Shown here: one piece after another, positions 55,557 to 63,421 of the stretch | Numbering within the stretch: position 1 is the stretch's first letter | Layout: every line of letters starts with the position of its first letter | DNA from: an uncultured Bacteroidales bacterium | Lineage (GTDB): Bacteria; Bacteroidota; Bacteroidia; Bacteroidales; Bacteroidaceae | Length of the DNA stretch: 64,000 nucleotides | Assembly (NCBI GenBank): GCA_902798425.1 | Contig: CADBWR010000013.1 | Coordinates: 1 to 64,000 of the forward strand | Direction of reading: 5' to 3' | Translations under genes and position numbers: made by a program | The notes under the pieces: generated by a model | What the model was told of the DNA's origin: nothing | Database searches by the model: none | The model's input: the letters and a program-made list of their open reading frames with translations, nothing else

Positions 55557-56057
55557 ATGGAAGGAGAGGCTACTGATATGAAAGAGATAAAAGTAATGGT
55601 TTTTGTCGGCAATCTGGCAGAGTTGGTAAAATCCTCTATGAAAGATACTGTGTTGTCAGACCGTTTCTCAAAGTATAACGGCTATACCGTACAACAACTA
55701 TCTTATGGAGTAGAGCGCGTTCGTGACGAAGTAGGCACAGCCTATGGTGAGTCAGAAGGCGTCGAGGTCGACTTTACCATTCGTGTTATGGATACTGAAC
55801 TCATCGTCTTCTACGAAAAGTTGAAGGACCTGGCCTCCGAATGCTACACCTTTATATTTAATGGTACTTTTGAAGGGGACCTTTTGAAGCATTACGACAA
55901 CGCCATGATGGTTGATGGTTTTGTTGTTGACGTTGAGGAGTGTGCCGCCAACGACAAAAGCCAGGCTCTGATGCATGTCAAACTACTTGCTCGTGAACTC
56001 ATCTATATCCACCACGATGGTTCTAATCTTTCTATTAATATCAGCAACAGCCACTAA
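55557..56057 (+). CDS. Hcp-like protein upstream of vgrG (copy 4)
   Basis: This 166-residue protein (or 159 from the ATG at 55578) has the Hcp-like pattern SKYNGYTVQQLSYGVERVRDEVG, EGVEVDFTIRVMDTELIVFYEKL, CYTFIFNGTF and ALMHVKLLARELIYIHH. It is the most distant from copies 1 and 2 and lies immediately before vgrG (34 bp), where an adaptor between Hcp tube and VgrG spike would be placed. The tube-family call is based on strand order and context. Confidence 0.6.
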   Translation: MEGEATDMKEIKVMVFVGNLAELVKSSMKDTVLSDRFSKYNGYTVQQLSYGVERVRDEVGTAYGESEGVEVDFTIRVMDTELIVFYEKLKDLASECYTFIFNGTFEGDLLKHYDNAMMVDGFVVDVEECAANDKSQALMHVKLLARELIYIHHDGSNLSINISNSH

Positions 56058-56091
56058 CTATCCCCTACCCTAAAACATCTCTTATAGCATT

Positions 56092-59000
56092 ATGGCAACA
56101 GTAAGTTACGATTTCAAAATAGGCAATGACACAATAAAATATAGTGAGAGCACCATTATCACTATCGACGACGTACAGTATAGCATGTCGCTCTTGTCTC
56201 TGCGCTATCATAAAAAAATGTTCCAGCCTGGCAAGATTGAGGCTAAGTTATTGATTAAGCAGAACGTACAGAGCAACACAAAAGCACCGGACACGAAGAG
56301 CCTTGTAAACTACTTCAAGACTCAGAAAAACGATGTCAACCTGAGCAAGACCGTCGACGGGAAAGAGACAAAGGTTGCTGTCAACTACTATGTCTACAAG
56401 GTATTGCCAGAGTATAAGCGCAACGATGCCGGCCAGTATGTGAATGTCAAGTTAGACATCTACAGTCCTGACCACAAACTGACGCTTGATAGATTCTGTC
56501 GTGCCTATACCAATCAAAAGCTTGCCAATGACGTCTTTGCAAATAACATTTCAGAATCGGGGAGTATCCTGGCTAAGGCTGGTTTCAAGAAAGAAACATT
56601 AGACATAAGCCACTTGAGATTCCTGCGTTATATTGTCAACAATAAAGACAACAAGTTGGAATTCAAAGAGTTCATTCAACCCTATCTGGTACAATACAAT
56701 GAGAGTTTCTATGATTTCATAGCACGTACTGCCAACCGTTGCGGCGAGTTTTTCTACTATGAAGATGGCAAGCTCTATTTGGGAATTAACGACTTCAGGG
56801 CAGAACAGGAATCTGACTCAAATGCCAGCGAGAAAAACGATGAAGACTGGGTAGACATTGATCGCGATTTGGTGCTATCATATAGTTTCTCGCAAGCTGA
56901 CGAGAAACTGGTCGACACATTTAGAGATTACCATGGATCGATATGGGTTGTAGACGATGACAACAAAGAAAAGCCACGTTTTGCAGCTTCGGAATTCACA
57001 TACGACAACGAAGTGCCTTTGGACGAATATCTCTACAACTTTGTCAAAGCGGATAGTTATACCTCTAAGATTGACGAATTCTTCCCAAGAGCATGGAAGA
57101 ACGTTACTGAAGCTTTAGGCGCACTCTTCACTGGTGGACCAGCCGGTCTTGTCGCATGGGCTGTACCCACAGTGTTAGTGGGTCTTTTGTTTGCTGAAAG
57201 CGTTGCAAAAAGCAAAAATGACTTATTCAACAAGAAGTGGGTGGGCGATGATACTACTCCACCGACGAAAAATGGTAATAACAATAAGGATCGTCTTTCC
57301 CCTGAAAAAGATAGTAGCTCGTTGTTCGGCTCATATACAGAAAATTATGCTTCTTTGAACTACGAGCATATGCACAATATAGATCAAAAGCTCTATACCT
57401 TCATCGGTACAGGAAGCAAGAGTGTCTCTGAAAACCTGATAGACATCAGTTTGTCCTCTGAAGACAACGCATTCCGCTTAGGCCAGCAAGTAACTTTTGA
57501 AAGTAAGTCGGATGCGGAGACCAAGAAATCCATGGCGCAGACAGATGAGAAGCCCAACTATAAGAAATACGTTGTCATTGAGGTCTCTGAGGTCTATAAG
57601 GCAGAGGCCAAGAACATGAGTCAGGAGGAATGGCAAGTTGGCGAGAAAGTTACTATCGCTCCTTTGTATGCTATGTCAGTCAAAAAGAACGGATCGGGAA
57701 CATTAGAGAATTTCGAACTACCATGTCCCCCTGTCATGTGTCCCCTGATTAGAAAATCAAGTCCTCAGCGTGCCGTTATAACCAATAATGTAGACCCAAT
57801 GGGCTATGGTCGCGTACAGGTAAAATACCACTGGCAGACAGGATCAAGCACAGCCGACAGTTCTCCACTCATTCGTCAAGCTGTACCCTATGTTCCGAAC
57901 ACGAGTGCCCATGGTGGTGGATTTTATTTCCAATTAGGCATCAATACGGAAGTATTGGTAGACTATGACAACGGCAACATAGAACGTCCCTTTGTCATTG
58001 GCTGCCTATATGGTGATGGTGTAAAAGCGCCAAGAGACCGTTATAACTATACTGGTGGTTGGTCACCTACATTGCATCCTGACGAACCTGCAGAGCCACT
58101 GGTAATTTGCTCTAAGAAAGGGCACAGAATCAAATTTGACGATAATGGTAACTTGGAAGACTTCCTGATGGGAGCTTCACCTGCCATCGAACTCACCAGT
58201 CTTGCATGGAAACATCTTCCTTTTAGTAGTCGTATTGACCAAGAAGGAACATGCGAATTGACTGGAGGTACAACCATTGAAGACAAATGGGGTATTTACA
58301 AGATAGCTTGTAATACAACAAAGCGTTCTGTTTCTGTTAGTTCTCCATTTGGCACTGTTGATATCAATGCCTTTACAGGTATTACTATCAACTGTCCTTG
58401 TGGCGATATTACCCTCAAAGGAAAGAACATCAAACTGGAGGCCGGTAACGAGATTTCCATTCATTCTGGTCTTAATGTTACGCCTCCAGGCTATAGCACT
58501 TTTAGAGACACAGTTCTCAAAGGTGCTGCAAATGCCCTCCTCGACAAGTTTGTACTGCCATTGGTTGATTTCAGACTGATTCGTACGACTTTAGAGATTT
58601 TCCTAAAACCCGTTGCAGGAACACTGACACTCAAGTCGAACCGTTACCTGCTACTTGGTGCCGGACTGGGTAAACCTGAGATTCCAACTATGGCATACAG
58701 TGAGAAAGGCCTGCATAAAAAAGTATACCACGATGAGAGAGGTCGTCTTCACAGACAGCTATGTTACATGAATTCTGTTATAGATAAGTTCTTTTCAAGC
58801 TTCGTAGAGTCTTACAAGAACTGCAGGAATGAAACAGCAGAAGTTTTAAGGAAGTTGGATCCGGACGGAAACGTGGAAAAACAAAGGAAAGACTATGTAA
58901 AAGCGGCCTTCTCTAAGGGGAAAGTCACAAGAGACAACTTGGAATTCAGGCCTTTCACTGACACGCTTAAGCAACAGTCTATCGTTGACTATGCTAACAA

Positions 59001-59733
59001 AAGAGCCAAACACATTCAGGAACTAAAGAAGATGTGCGAAGACATGTTTAGTACGGCAGACTCCATGGATTTTGGGCTGGACGGTATGTTTAAACCAGGA
59101 ACGTTTAAGAAGGTCTTGAGTTCTCAAACAGATCTCGTGCCGGACTTAATTCATGATGTACAAATCGGTTCAGACTTATTCCTGAAAACTGATGAGAATT
59201 TGCAGGCAGTATATGCTTCCAGGAAAGCGGTTAAAAGAAACCTCATGTATATAGCCATTAATGGCACTTATGGTGTAGAATATGTTAAGCCTAAGCTGGG
59301 CGAAGCTGTCAAGTTCAGTAACGTTAAAGACTTTGAAGATGATAAAAAATGGCTATCGTGGGTTACTAACCTGCATAAGTATACAGGTAAGAGTATTCTA
59401 GCTAATCCGGTTAGCTCTCCTGAGTTAGAATGGACCACCATACACAAATGGGGATGGTCCAAGGTTAAAAAGGGTGCACAAGCAGCCAAAGGTCCAATTG
59501 CCAGATTTGGCCTTGAGGTACTTGACGAGTCTTTGAATAAGGCCAGTCAATATAACCCTATAGCCCCCTTCTTAGAAAAAGATACCTGGGGACTTGGACA
59601 AAAGGGTGAAATTCTTATGTCTGACAAGGAAGGTCATGATACTCTTAATATCGTGAATGGCGGCATTAACCGTACAGAAAATTCTGACGGCTATACCAAT
59701 AAAATTAGAGCACTGTTGTCAACAATTTATTAA
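56092..59733 (+). CDS. tssI: VgrG/TssI spike protein with long C-terminal extension
   Basis: This 1213-residue protein has a gp27-like N-terminal part (about 1-340 and 400-540; FIQPYLVQYNESFYDFIARTANRCGEFFYYEDGKLYLGI), the gp5 OB domain (about 555-645; RAVITNNVDPMGYGRVQVKYHWQ and VIGCLYGDG), and beta-helix needle repeats (about 680-800; NCPCGDITLKGKNIKLEAG). Two parts are unusual: a hydrophobic insert at about 343-370 (GGPAGLVAWAVPTVLVGLLF), and about 330 extra residues after position 880 that are mainly helical and match no family I know. It tips the Hcp tube; the extension may be an effector or a docking domain. Confidence 0.88.
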   Translation: MATVSYDFKIGNDTIKYSESTIITIDDVQYSMSLLSLRYHKKMFQPGKIEAKLLIKQNVQSNTKAPDTKSLVNYFKTQKNDVNLSKTVDGKETKVAVNYYVYKVLPEYKRNDAGQYVNVKLDIYSPDHKLTLDRFCRAYTNQKLANDVFANNISESGSILAKAGFKKETLDISHLRFLRYIVNNKDNKLEFKEFIQPYLVQYNESFYDFIARTANRCGEFFYYEDGKLYLGINDFRAEQESDSNASEKNDEDWVDIDRDLVLSYSFSQADEKLVDTFRDYHGSIWVVDDDNKEKPRFAASEFTYDNEVPLDEYLYNFVKADSYTSKIDEFFPRAWKNVTEALGALFTGGPAGLVAWAVPTVLVGLLFAESVAKSKNDLFNKKWVGDDTTPPTKNGNNNKDRLSPEKDSSSLFGSYTENYASLNYEHMHNIDQKLYTFIGTGSKSVSENLIDISLSSEDNAFRLGQQVTFESKSDAETKKSMAQTDEKPNYKKYVVIEVSEVYKAEAKNMSQEEWQVGEKVTIAPLYAMSVKKNGSGTLENFELPCPPVMCPLIRKSSPQRAVITNNVDPMGYGRVQVKYHWQTGSSTADSSPLIRQAVPYVPNTSAHGGGFYFQLGINTEVLVDYDNGNIERPFVIGCLYGDGVKAPRDRYNYTGGWSPTLHPDEPAEPLVICSKKGHRIKFDDNGNLEDFLMGASPAIELTSLAWKHLPFSSRIDQEGTCELTGGTTIEDKWGIYKIACNTTKRSVSVSSPFGTVDINAFTGITINCPCGDITLKGKNIKLEAGNEISIHSGLNVTPPGYSTFRDTVLKGAANALLDKFVLPLVDFRLIRTTLEIFLKPVAGTLTLKSNRYLLLGAGLGKPEIPTMAYSEKGLHKKVYHDERGRLHRQLCYMNSVIDKFFSSFVESYKNCRNETAEVLRKLDPDGNVEKQRKDYVKAAFSKGKVTRDNLEFRPFTDTLKQQSIVDYANKRAKHIQELKKMCEDMFSTADSMDFGLDGMFKPGTFKKVLSSQTDLVPDLIHDVQIGSDLFLKTDENLQAVYASRKAVKRNLMYIAINGTYGVEYVKPKLGEAVKFSNVKDFEDDKKWLSWVTNLHKYTGKSILANPVSSPELEWTTIHKWGWSKVKKGAQAAKGPIARFGLEVLDESLNKASQYNPIAPFLEKDTWGLGQKGEILMSDKEGHDTLNIVNGGINRTENSDGYTNKIRALLSTIY

Positions 59734-59748
59734 ATTTGCTATTACTTT

Positions 59749-61623
59749 ATGAGAGGATATATAGAAAATACAGTATTAGACGATTGGATTGCAATTGCTG
59801 AAAATTTCAAGAGTAGCATCGATAAGATGTTAAATGAAGTCCATGCTGCCAAAATGGAGTTAATGTTGCTTCAGAACGAGATTATCGACAGGCTTGATGC
59901 AGGCCAGTATATCCGTGATGATCAGCGAATTATCATTTCTGCTCCAGAAATCATCATTGGCAACGTCAACAGACAAGGTATCCTTCAAGAAGGAGGTAAG
60001 ATTATCATTAGAGGGTCTGAGACTTTACTTCATGGTGTTGGTGACGAAGGTACTGTCAAAGTGGCAGCGCCTATCATCGAGCAAAAGGCTGTCGATCCTG
60101 GCATTGACGGCGAAGAAGAAGTTGTTGGCAATGTTTCGAAAATTATCTCAACTGCTCGTAACATCGCAATTGACAGCCAAGACCCCGTATCTGTGGAAGA
60201 CAGGGGGGCTGTGTTTGCTGATACAGATTGTGGTAATGGAATTACCTTTCATTCCAACAGTGATATTCTGGTGGATTCGACAAAACGCAACAAGACTAAA
60301 AAGGAGGAAATTGAAAAACGTCAGAAAGCTGTCGACGAACGTATTTCAGACTGTGAAACACAATCTGATAATACGCTCAAACAGATGAAGGATACTATGG
60401 AGTCTATAAAGAAAAAAATGACTGAAAATAAGATCCTTAGCAAGACGAAAGATTTGAGTAGGGCAAATTTCGCAGCAATAGACATGTTAAGTGCTGCTTA
60501 TGAGGATGACATGACTACCTATGGTACTCTGTTGAGCAACTACTCCATGATGATTTCTAAATTAGCTGAGCTGAAACGTCAGAAGGCCTGCCTTAAAGAG
60601 GAGCTAAATACGGTTGTCTCTGACGAAGACTTCAAGAAGGATAGCACTAATACGTCTATAAAATTGTTATCTGAACAGATTCTTGTTAGATCCATGGATG
60701 GTGAAAACAAAGTGCGTACCAACAAGGAAGCAGGCATTAAACTTCAAGGCAATGACATCAGCGTGTTGTCTACTGACGAGAAGGACGCGCTGACACCAGA
60801 AAAATCAGCAGGAAGAGTTACTATCCGCTCACGTAATATTGCTTTGTCAACAGATGACTTTGTAGATCCGAAATATGAAGAAGGCGTACTTAAGTCTGCT
60901 AAACGGCCGACGGTCGGAAACATAACTATTAAGACCAAGGACTTAGATGTAAATGCAGTTGACTTAGACGTAGAAGATTCAAAAGTAAAGGAATCTTCTC
61001 TCACGAAAGATAGCTGCGTGAATATCCGTGCTGAAAAAGTAAAGATAAAGACCATTGATGAGAAGGGTAAGTCCATTGGTAAGTTCAGTGTCAACAGCCA
61101 GAAGATTTCCTTGAAGTCAACAGACATTAAGGATTACAAAACGGAATTGGAGGTTGATGATCAGAATAATATCAAACACCCAGAAAAGATGTCATCAGAC
61201 AAAGTGGCAGCCGATAGTGAAATGCTACTGCTTGCTGAAAGCATCAAGATTGGACGTAAAAAGAAAGAATTTATAAGTAAGAAGATAAGAATTGGTGCTG
61301 ACGAAAGCATAGCTGTATTCAGCAACAAAAAGCTCAATGCTTATATTGGTGAGGATGGAGCATTCGATTCCGGATTGAGTGTTAGCGATAAGAAAGTAAA
61401 TCTTGCTTCCAGCAGCGAGACCACGATTTCAGGAGAGAAGGTTAAGGTTGAAGGTGAGACTACTTTCAACTCGAAAGTCACCGGTACCGATATTGAATGT
61501 AAGAATCTCACCGCATCTTCTGCTATTAAGGCACCAAACATCAGCGACGGCCAAGTAATAAGTGGCGCTGCTGGTTCTAAAACAAAAATAACAGCCGAGG
61601 AAGTTGAAGACTCCTCGCTCTAA
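59749..61623 (+). CDS. Beta-ladder/coiled-coil protein between VgrG and PAAR (unknown family)
   Basis: This 624-residue protein has no signal peptide. It has a helical start (1-50), a short-strand repeat region (about 58-185, such as RIIISAPEIIIGNV, KIIIRGSETLLHG and KIISTARNIAIDS), a charged coiled coil (about 188-305, KKEEIEKRQKAVDERISDCE), then a long run of short strands (about 308-610) with units such as GRVTIRSRNIALST, CVNIRAEKVKIKT and KFSVNSQKISLKSTD. The strand repeats resemble the VgrG needle's beta-helix. I do not recognise the family. Its place 15 bp after vgrG and 12 bp before the PAAR-like gene suggests a spike-associated structural part or cargo carrier. It is more AT-rich than the sheath genes. 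Confidence 0.75.
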   Translation: MRGYIENTVLDDWIAIAENFKSSIDKMLNEVHAAKMELMLLQNEIIDRLDAGQYIRDDQRIIISAPEIIIGNVNRQGILQEGGKIIIRGSETLLHGVGDEGTVKVAAPIIEQKAVDPGIDGEEEVVGNVSKIISTARNIAIDSQDPVSVEDRGAVFADTDCGNGITFHSNSDILVDSTKRNKTKKEEIEKRQKAVDERISDCETQSDNTLKQMKDTMESIKKKMTENKILSKTKDLSRANFAAIDMLSAAYEDDMTTYGTLLSNYSMMISKLAELKRQKACLKEELNTVVSDEDFKKDSTNTSIKLLSEQILVRSMDGENKVRTNKEAGIKLQGNDISVLSTDEKDALTPEKSAGRVTIRSRNIALSTDDFVDPKYEEGVLKSAKRPTVGNITIKTKDLDVNAVDLDVEDSKVKESSLTKDSCVNIRAEKVKIKTIDEKGKSIGKFSVNSQKISLKSTDIKDYKTELEVDDQNNIKHPEKMSSDKVAADSEMLLLAESIKIGRKKKEFISKKIRIGADESIAVFSNKKLNAYIGEDGAFDSGLSVSDKKVNLASSSETTISGEKVKVEGETTFNSKVTGTDIECKNLTASSAIKAPNISDGQVISGAAGSKTKITAEEVEDSSL

Positions 61624-61635
61624 AAAAGAAAGATT

Positions 61636-62028
61636 ATGGGACAGTTTGTTTGTCAAGGCGCAATGCTACAGTGCAGCTTTGGAATAGCTCCAAGCACATT
61701 CTCGGTATTAGACCCTTCGCGCCCAAAGTGTATGAATATGGCAATAGGTAATATCATGGACAACAAGCCCATGGTAAACATCCCCTCCTTCGGTATGTGC
61801 CAATCTATGGCCAACCCATCGGTAGCCTCAGCAACTGCATCAGCTATGGGTGTCTTAACACCCATGCCCTGTACACCAGTAATAACGGCTCCATGGGCAC
61901 CAGGTGCTCAGGTGAAGATGTCTAACTTCCCTGCCCTACTGGACAATGCGAAGTGCATGTGCAACTGGGGTGGACAGATCTCAGTCACTATGCCAGGAGC
62001 CATTGCTCCAATGACGTCTGGAAAGTAG
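61636..62028 (+). CDS. DUF4280 PAAR-like spike tip protein
   Basis: This 130-residue protein is rich in Cys, Pro and Met. It has C6 and C13 in VCQGAMLQCSFG, GMCQSMANPSVASATASAMG, TPMPCTPVITAPWAPG and a closing CMCNWGGQISVTMPG. This is the pattern of DUF4280, a PAAR-like family that forms a metal-stabilised cone on the VgrG tip. There is no C-terminal toxin extension, so effectors must be attached another way. Its position two genes after vgrG fits. Confidence 0.85.
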   Translation: MGQFVCQGAMLQCSFGIAPSTFSVLDPSRPKCMNMAIGNIMDNKPMVNIPSFGMCQSMANPSVASATASAMGVLTPMPCTPVITAPWAPGAQVKMSNFPALLDNAKCMCNWGGQISVTMPGAIAPMTSGK

Positions 62029-62040
62029 TGGCATAAAAAA

Positions 62041-62061
62041 TTAGAGGTAAGAGGTGAGAAA
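62041..62061. repeat. 7-bp repeat over the start of the PEGA gene (degenerate, 3 units)
   Basis: TTAGAGG, TAAGAGG and TGAGAAA are contiguous; the GTG start at 62054 spans the second and third units. Confidence 0.55.
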
Positions 62062-63406
62062 CGAGAGATTGTTGATAATCGTACTGATATTCTGCTGGGC
62101 GCTGTCTATGGCTGCTCAGCAGATGGAGGTTCATGACTTCAAGCATCAGAAACGTTATCTATGGAATCGTTCGAAGGTCGCTGTCGACAAGCAGCGTGCC
62201 CTACTCGACCTCTATACCACAGAGAAAGGATTTACCTTTTTCGCCAATGGCAAGGAAGCTGCAGAAGCAGAGGAAGGCGATGGACTTATTACGGTAAAAC
62301 TGCCCAACAAAACTCGTTATGTCACCATCAAACACGACACTTATGGACAGCTTACATGGAGAGTACCAAAGAAGTATCTAAAACGTAAGAAGCACTATTG
62401 TGCCACACTATTAACATCGGACCCAACTAAGAAGTACCAACTGAAAAATCAGTGGGTAACACTAACCATCTCGCCAGAAAATGCTGTAGCTCAGATTGAC
62501 TCAGTTAGGCAACTGGTAAGAGACGGAAAGGTTGCCCTTTTCTTGCCTGTGGGTAAACATCGCTACGAAGTACAATCACCCTATTACGAGGCTGTGTGCG
62601 ACTCTTTCGTATTGACAGACACAGCAAAGGTAGAACTTGCCATTAATCTGCAGCCTGTCTATGCCTATGTGGTGGTGAAGACGCCTTGGAACTCTGGCAA
62701 GATATATGTCGATGGTCAACAGATTGGGAAAGGACAGGCACAAAGCGGCAGACTGGCAGATGGAGAGCATCGTCTGGCTGTGTTTCTTAGTGACTACTGT
62801 ATCTATGACAAGCCATTCCAAATAGGACGTGCAGAGAAAAAACTCATCGAGTTGACTTATCAAGACTATAAATTTGTTGGCAGACGAGTAACTAAAGCGC
62901 TCCCCTCTCTCAGCGCAACAGAGAAAGGAGAAGAGAAGCAGGTTGTCACCCAAATTGTCAGTTCAACCTCAAAACAAGAGATGTGCGCTGTTACCTTGGT
63001 GGCAGACAGCACAAACACAGAGATATGGTTAGACCGTGAACATGTGGCCAATGGACGTTGGAGCGGCCAACTTGCACTGGGCTATCACCTTGTCAGTACG
63101 GTTAAGGACAGCATCGAGTCAAAACCTACCGAGCTATGGATTATCGACACAACCCCACAGGAGTTGAATCTGGCTGTACCACAGACCAGTAAAGCGCTTA
63201 TAAACATTCACGGAAACGTGACAGATGCCGATATATTTATTAATAATGTACGCGTAGGGCGCACCCCTCTTGTCATACCATCGCTAACTGCCGATAAGCA
63301 ATATACCGTTAGTTTGCGTAAAAATGGCTACAAAGATGCTTCTGCTACGGTTGTTCCAAGAGGTAATGAATTGACAGAGGTAAACATTAAAATGAAGAAA
63401 AAATAA
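62054..63406 (+). CDS. Secreted PEGA-domain protein in the T6SS operon
   Basis: This 450-residue protein starts with GTG and has a signal peptide (LLIIVLIFCWALSMAAQ). It contains at least two PEGA-like beta-sandwich repeats: VVVKTPWNSGKIYVDGQQIGKG (about 210-250) and NIHGNVTDADIFINNVRVGRTPL (about 390-445), with related units between (CAVTLVADSTNTEIWLDREHVANGRW). PEGA domains occur in envelope and S-layer proteins. It lies in the operon between the PAAR-like gene and the RRF-like gene and probably sits in the periplasm, perhaps anchoring the apparatus or handling effectors. Not one of the core Tss proteins I recognise. Confidence 0.75.
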   Translation: MRNERLLIIVLIFCWALSMAAQQMEVHDFKHQKRYLWNRSKVAVDKQRALLDLYTTEKGFTFFANGKEAAEAEEGDGLITVKLPNKTRYVTIKHDTYGQLTWRVPKKYLKRKKHYCATLLTSDPTKKYQLKNQWVTLTISPENAVAQIDSVRQLVRDGKVALFLPVGKHRYEVQSPYYEAVCDSFVLTDTAKVELAINLQPVYAYVVVKTPWNSGKIYVDGQQIGKGQAQSGRLADGEHRLAVFLSDYCIYDKPFQIGRAEKKLIELTYQDYKFVGRRVTKALPSLSATEKGEEKQVVTQIVSSTSKQEMCAVTLVADSTNTEIWLDREHVANGRWSGQLALGYHLVSTVKDSIESKPTELWIIDTTPQELNLAVPQTSKALINIHGNVTDADIFINNVRVGRTPLVIPSLTADKQYTVSLRKNGYKDASATVVPRGNELTEVNIKMKKK

Positions 63407-63421
63407 AAGGAATATAACATT

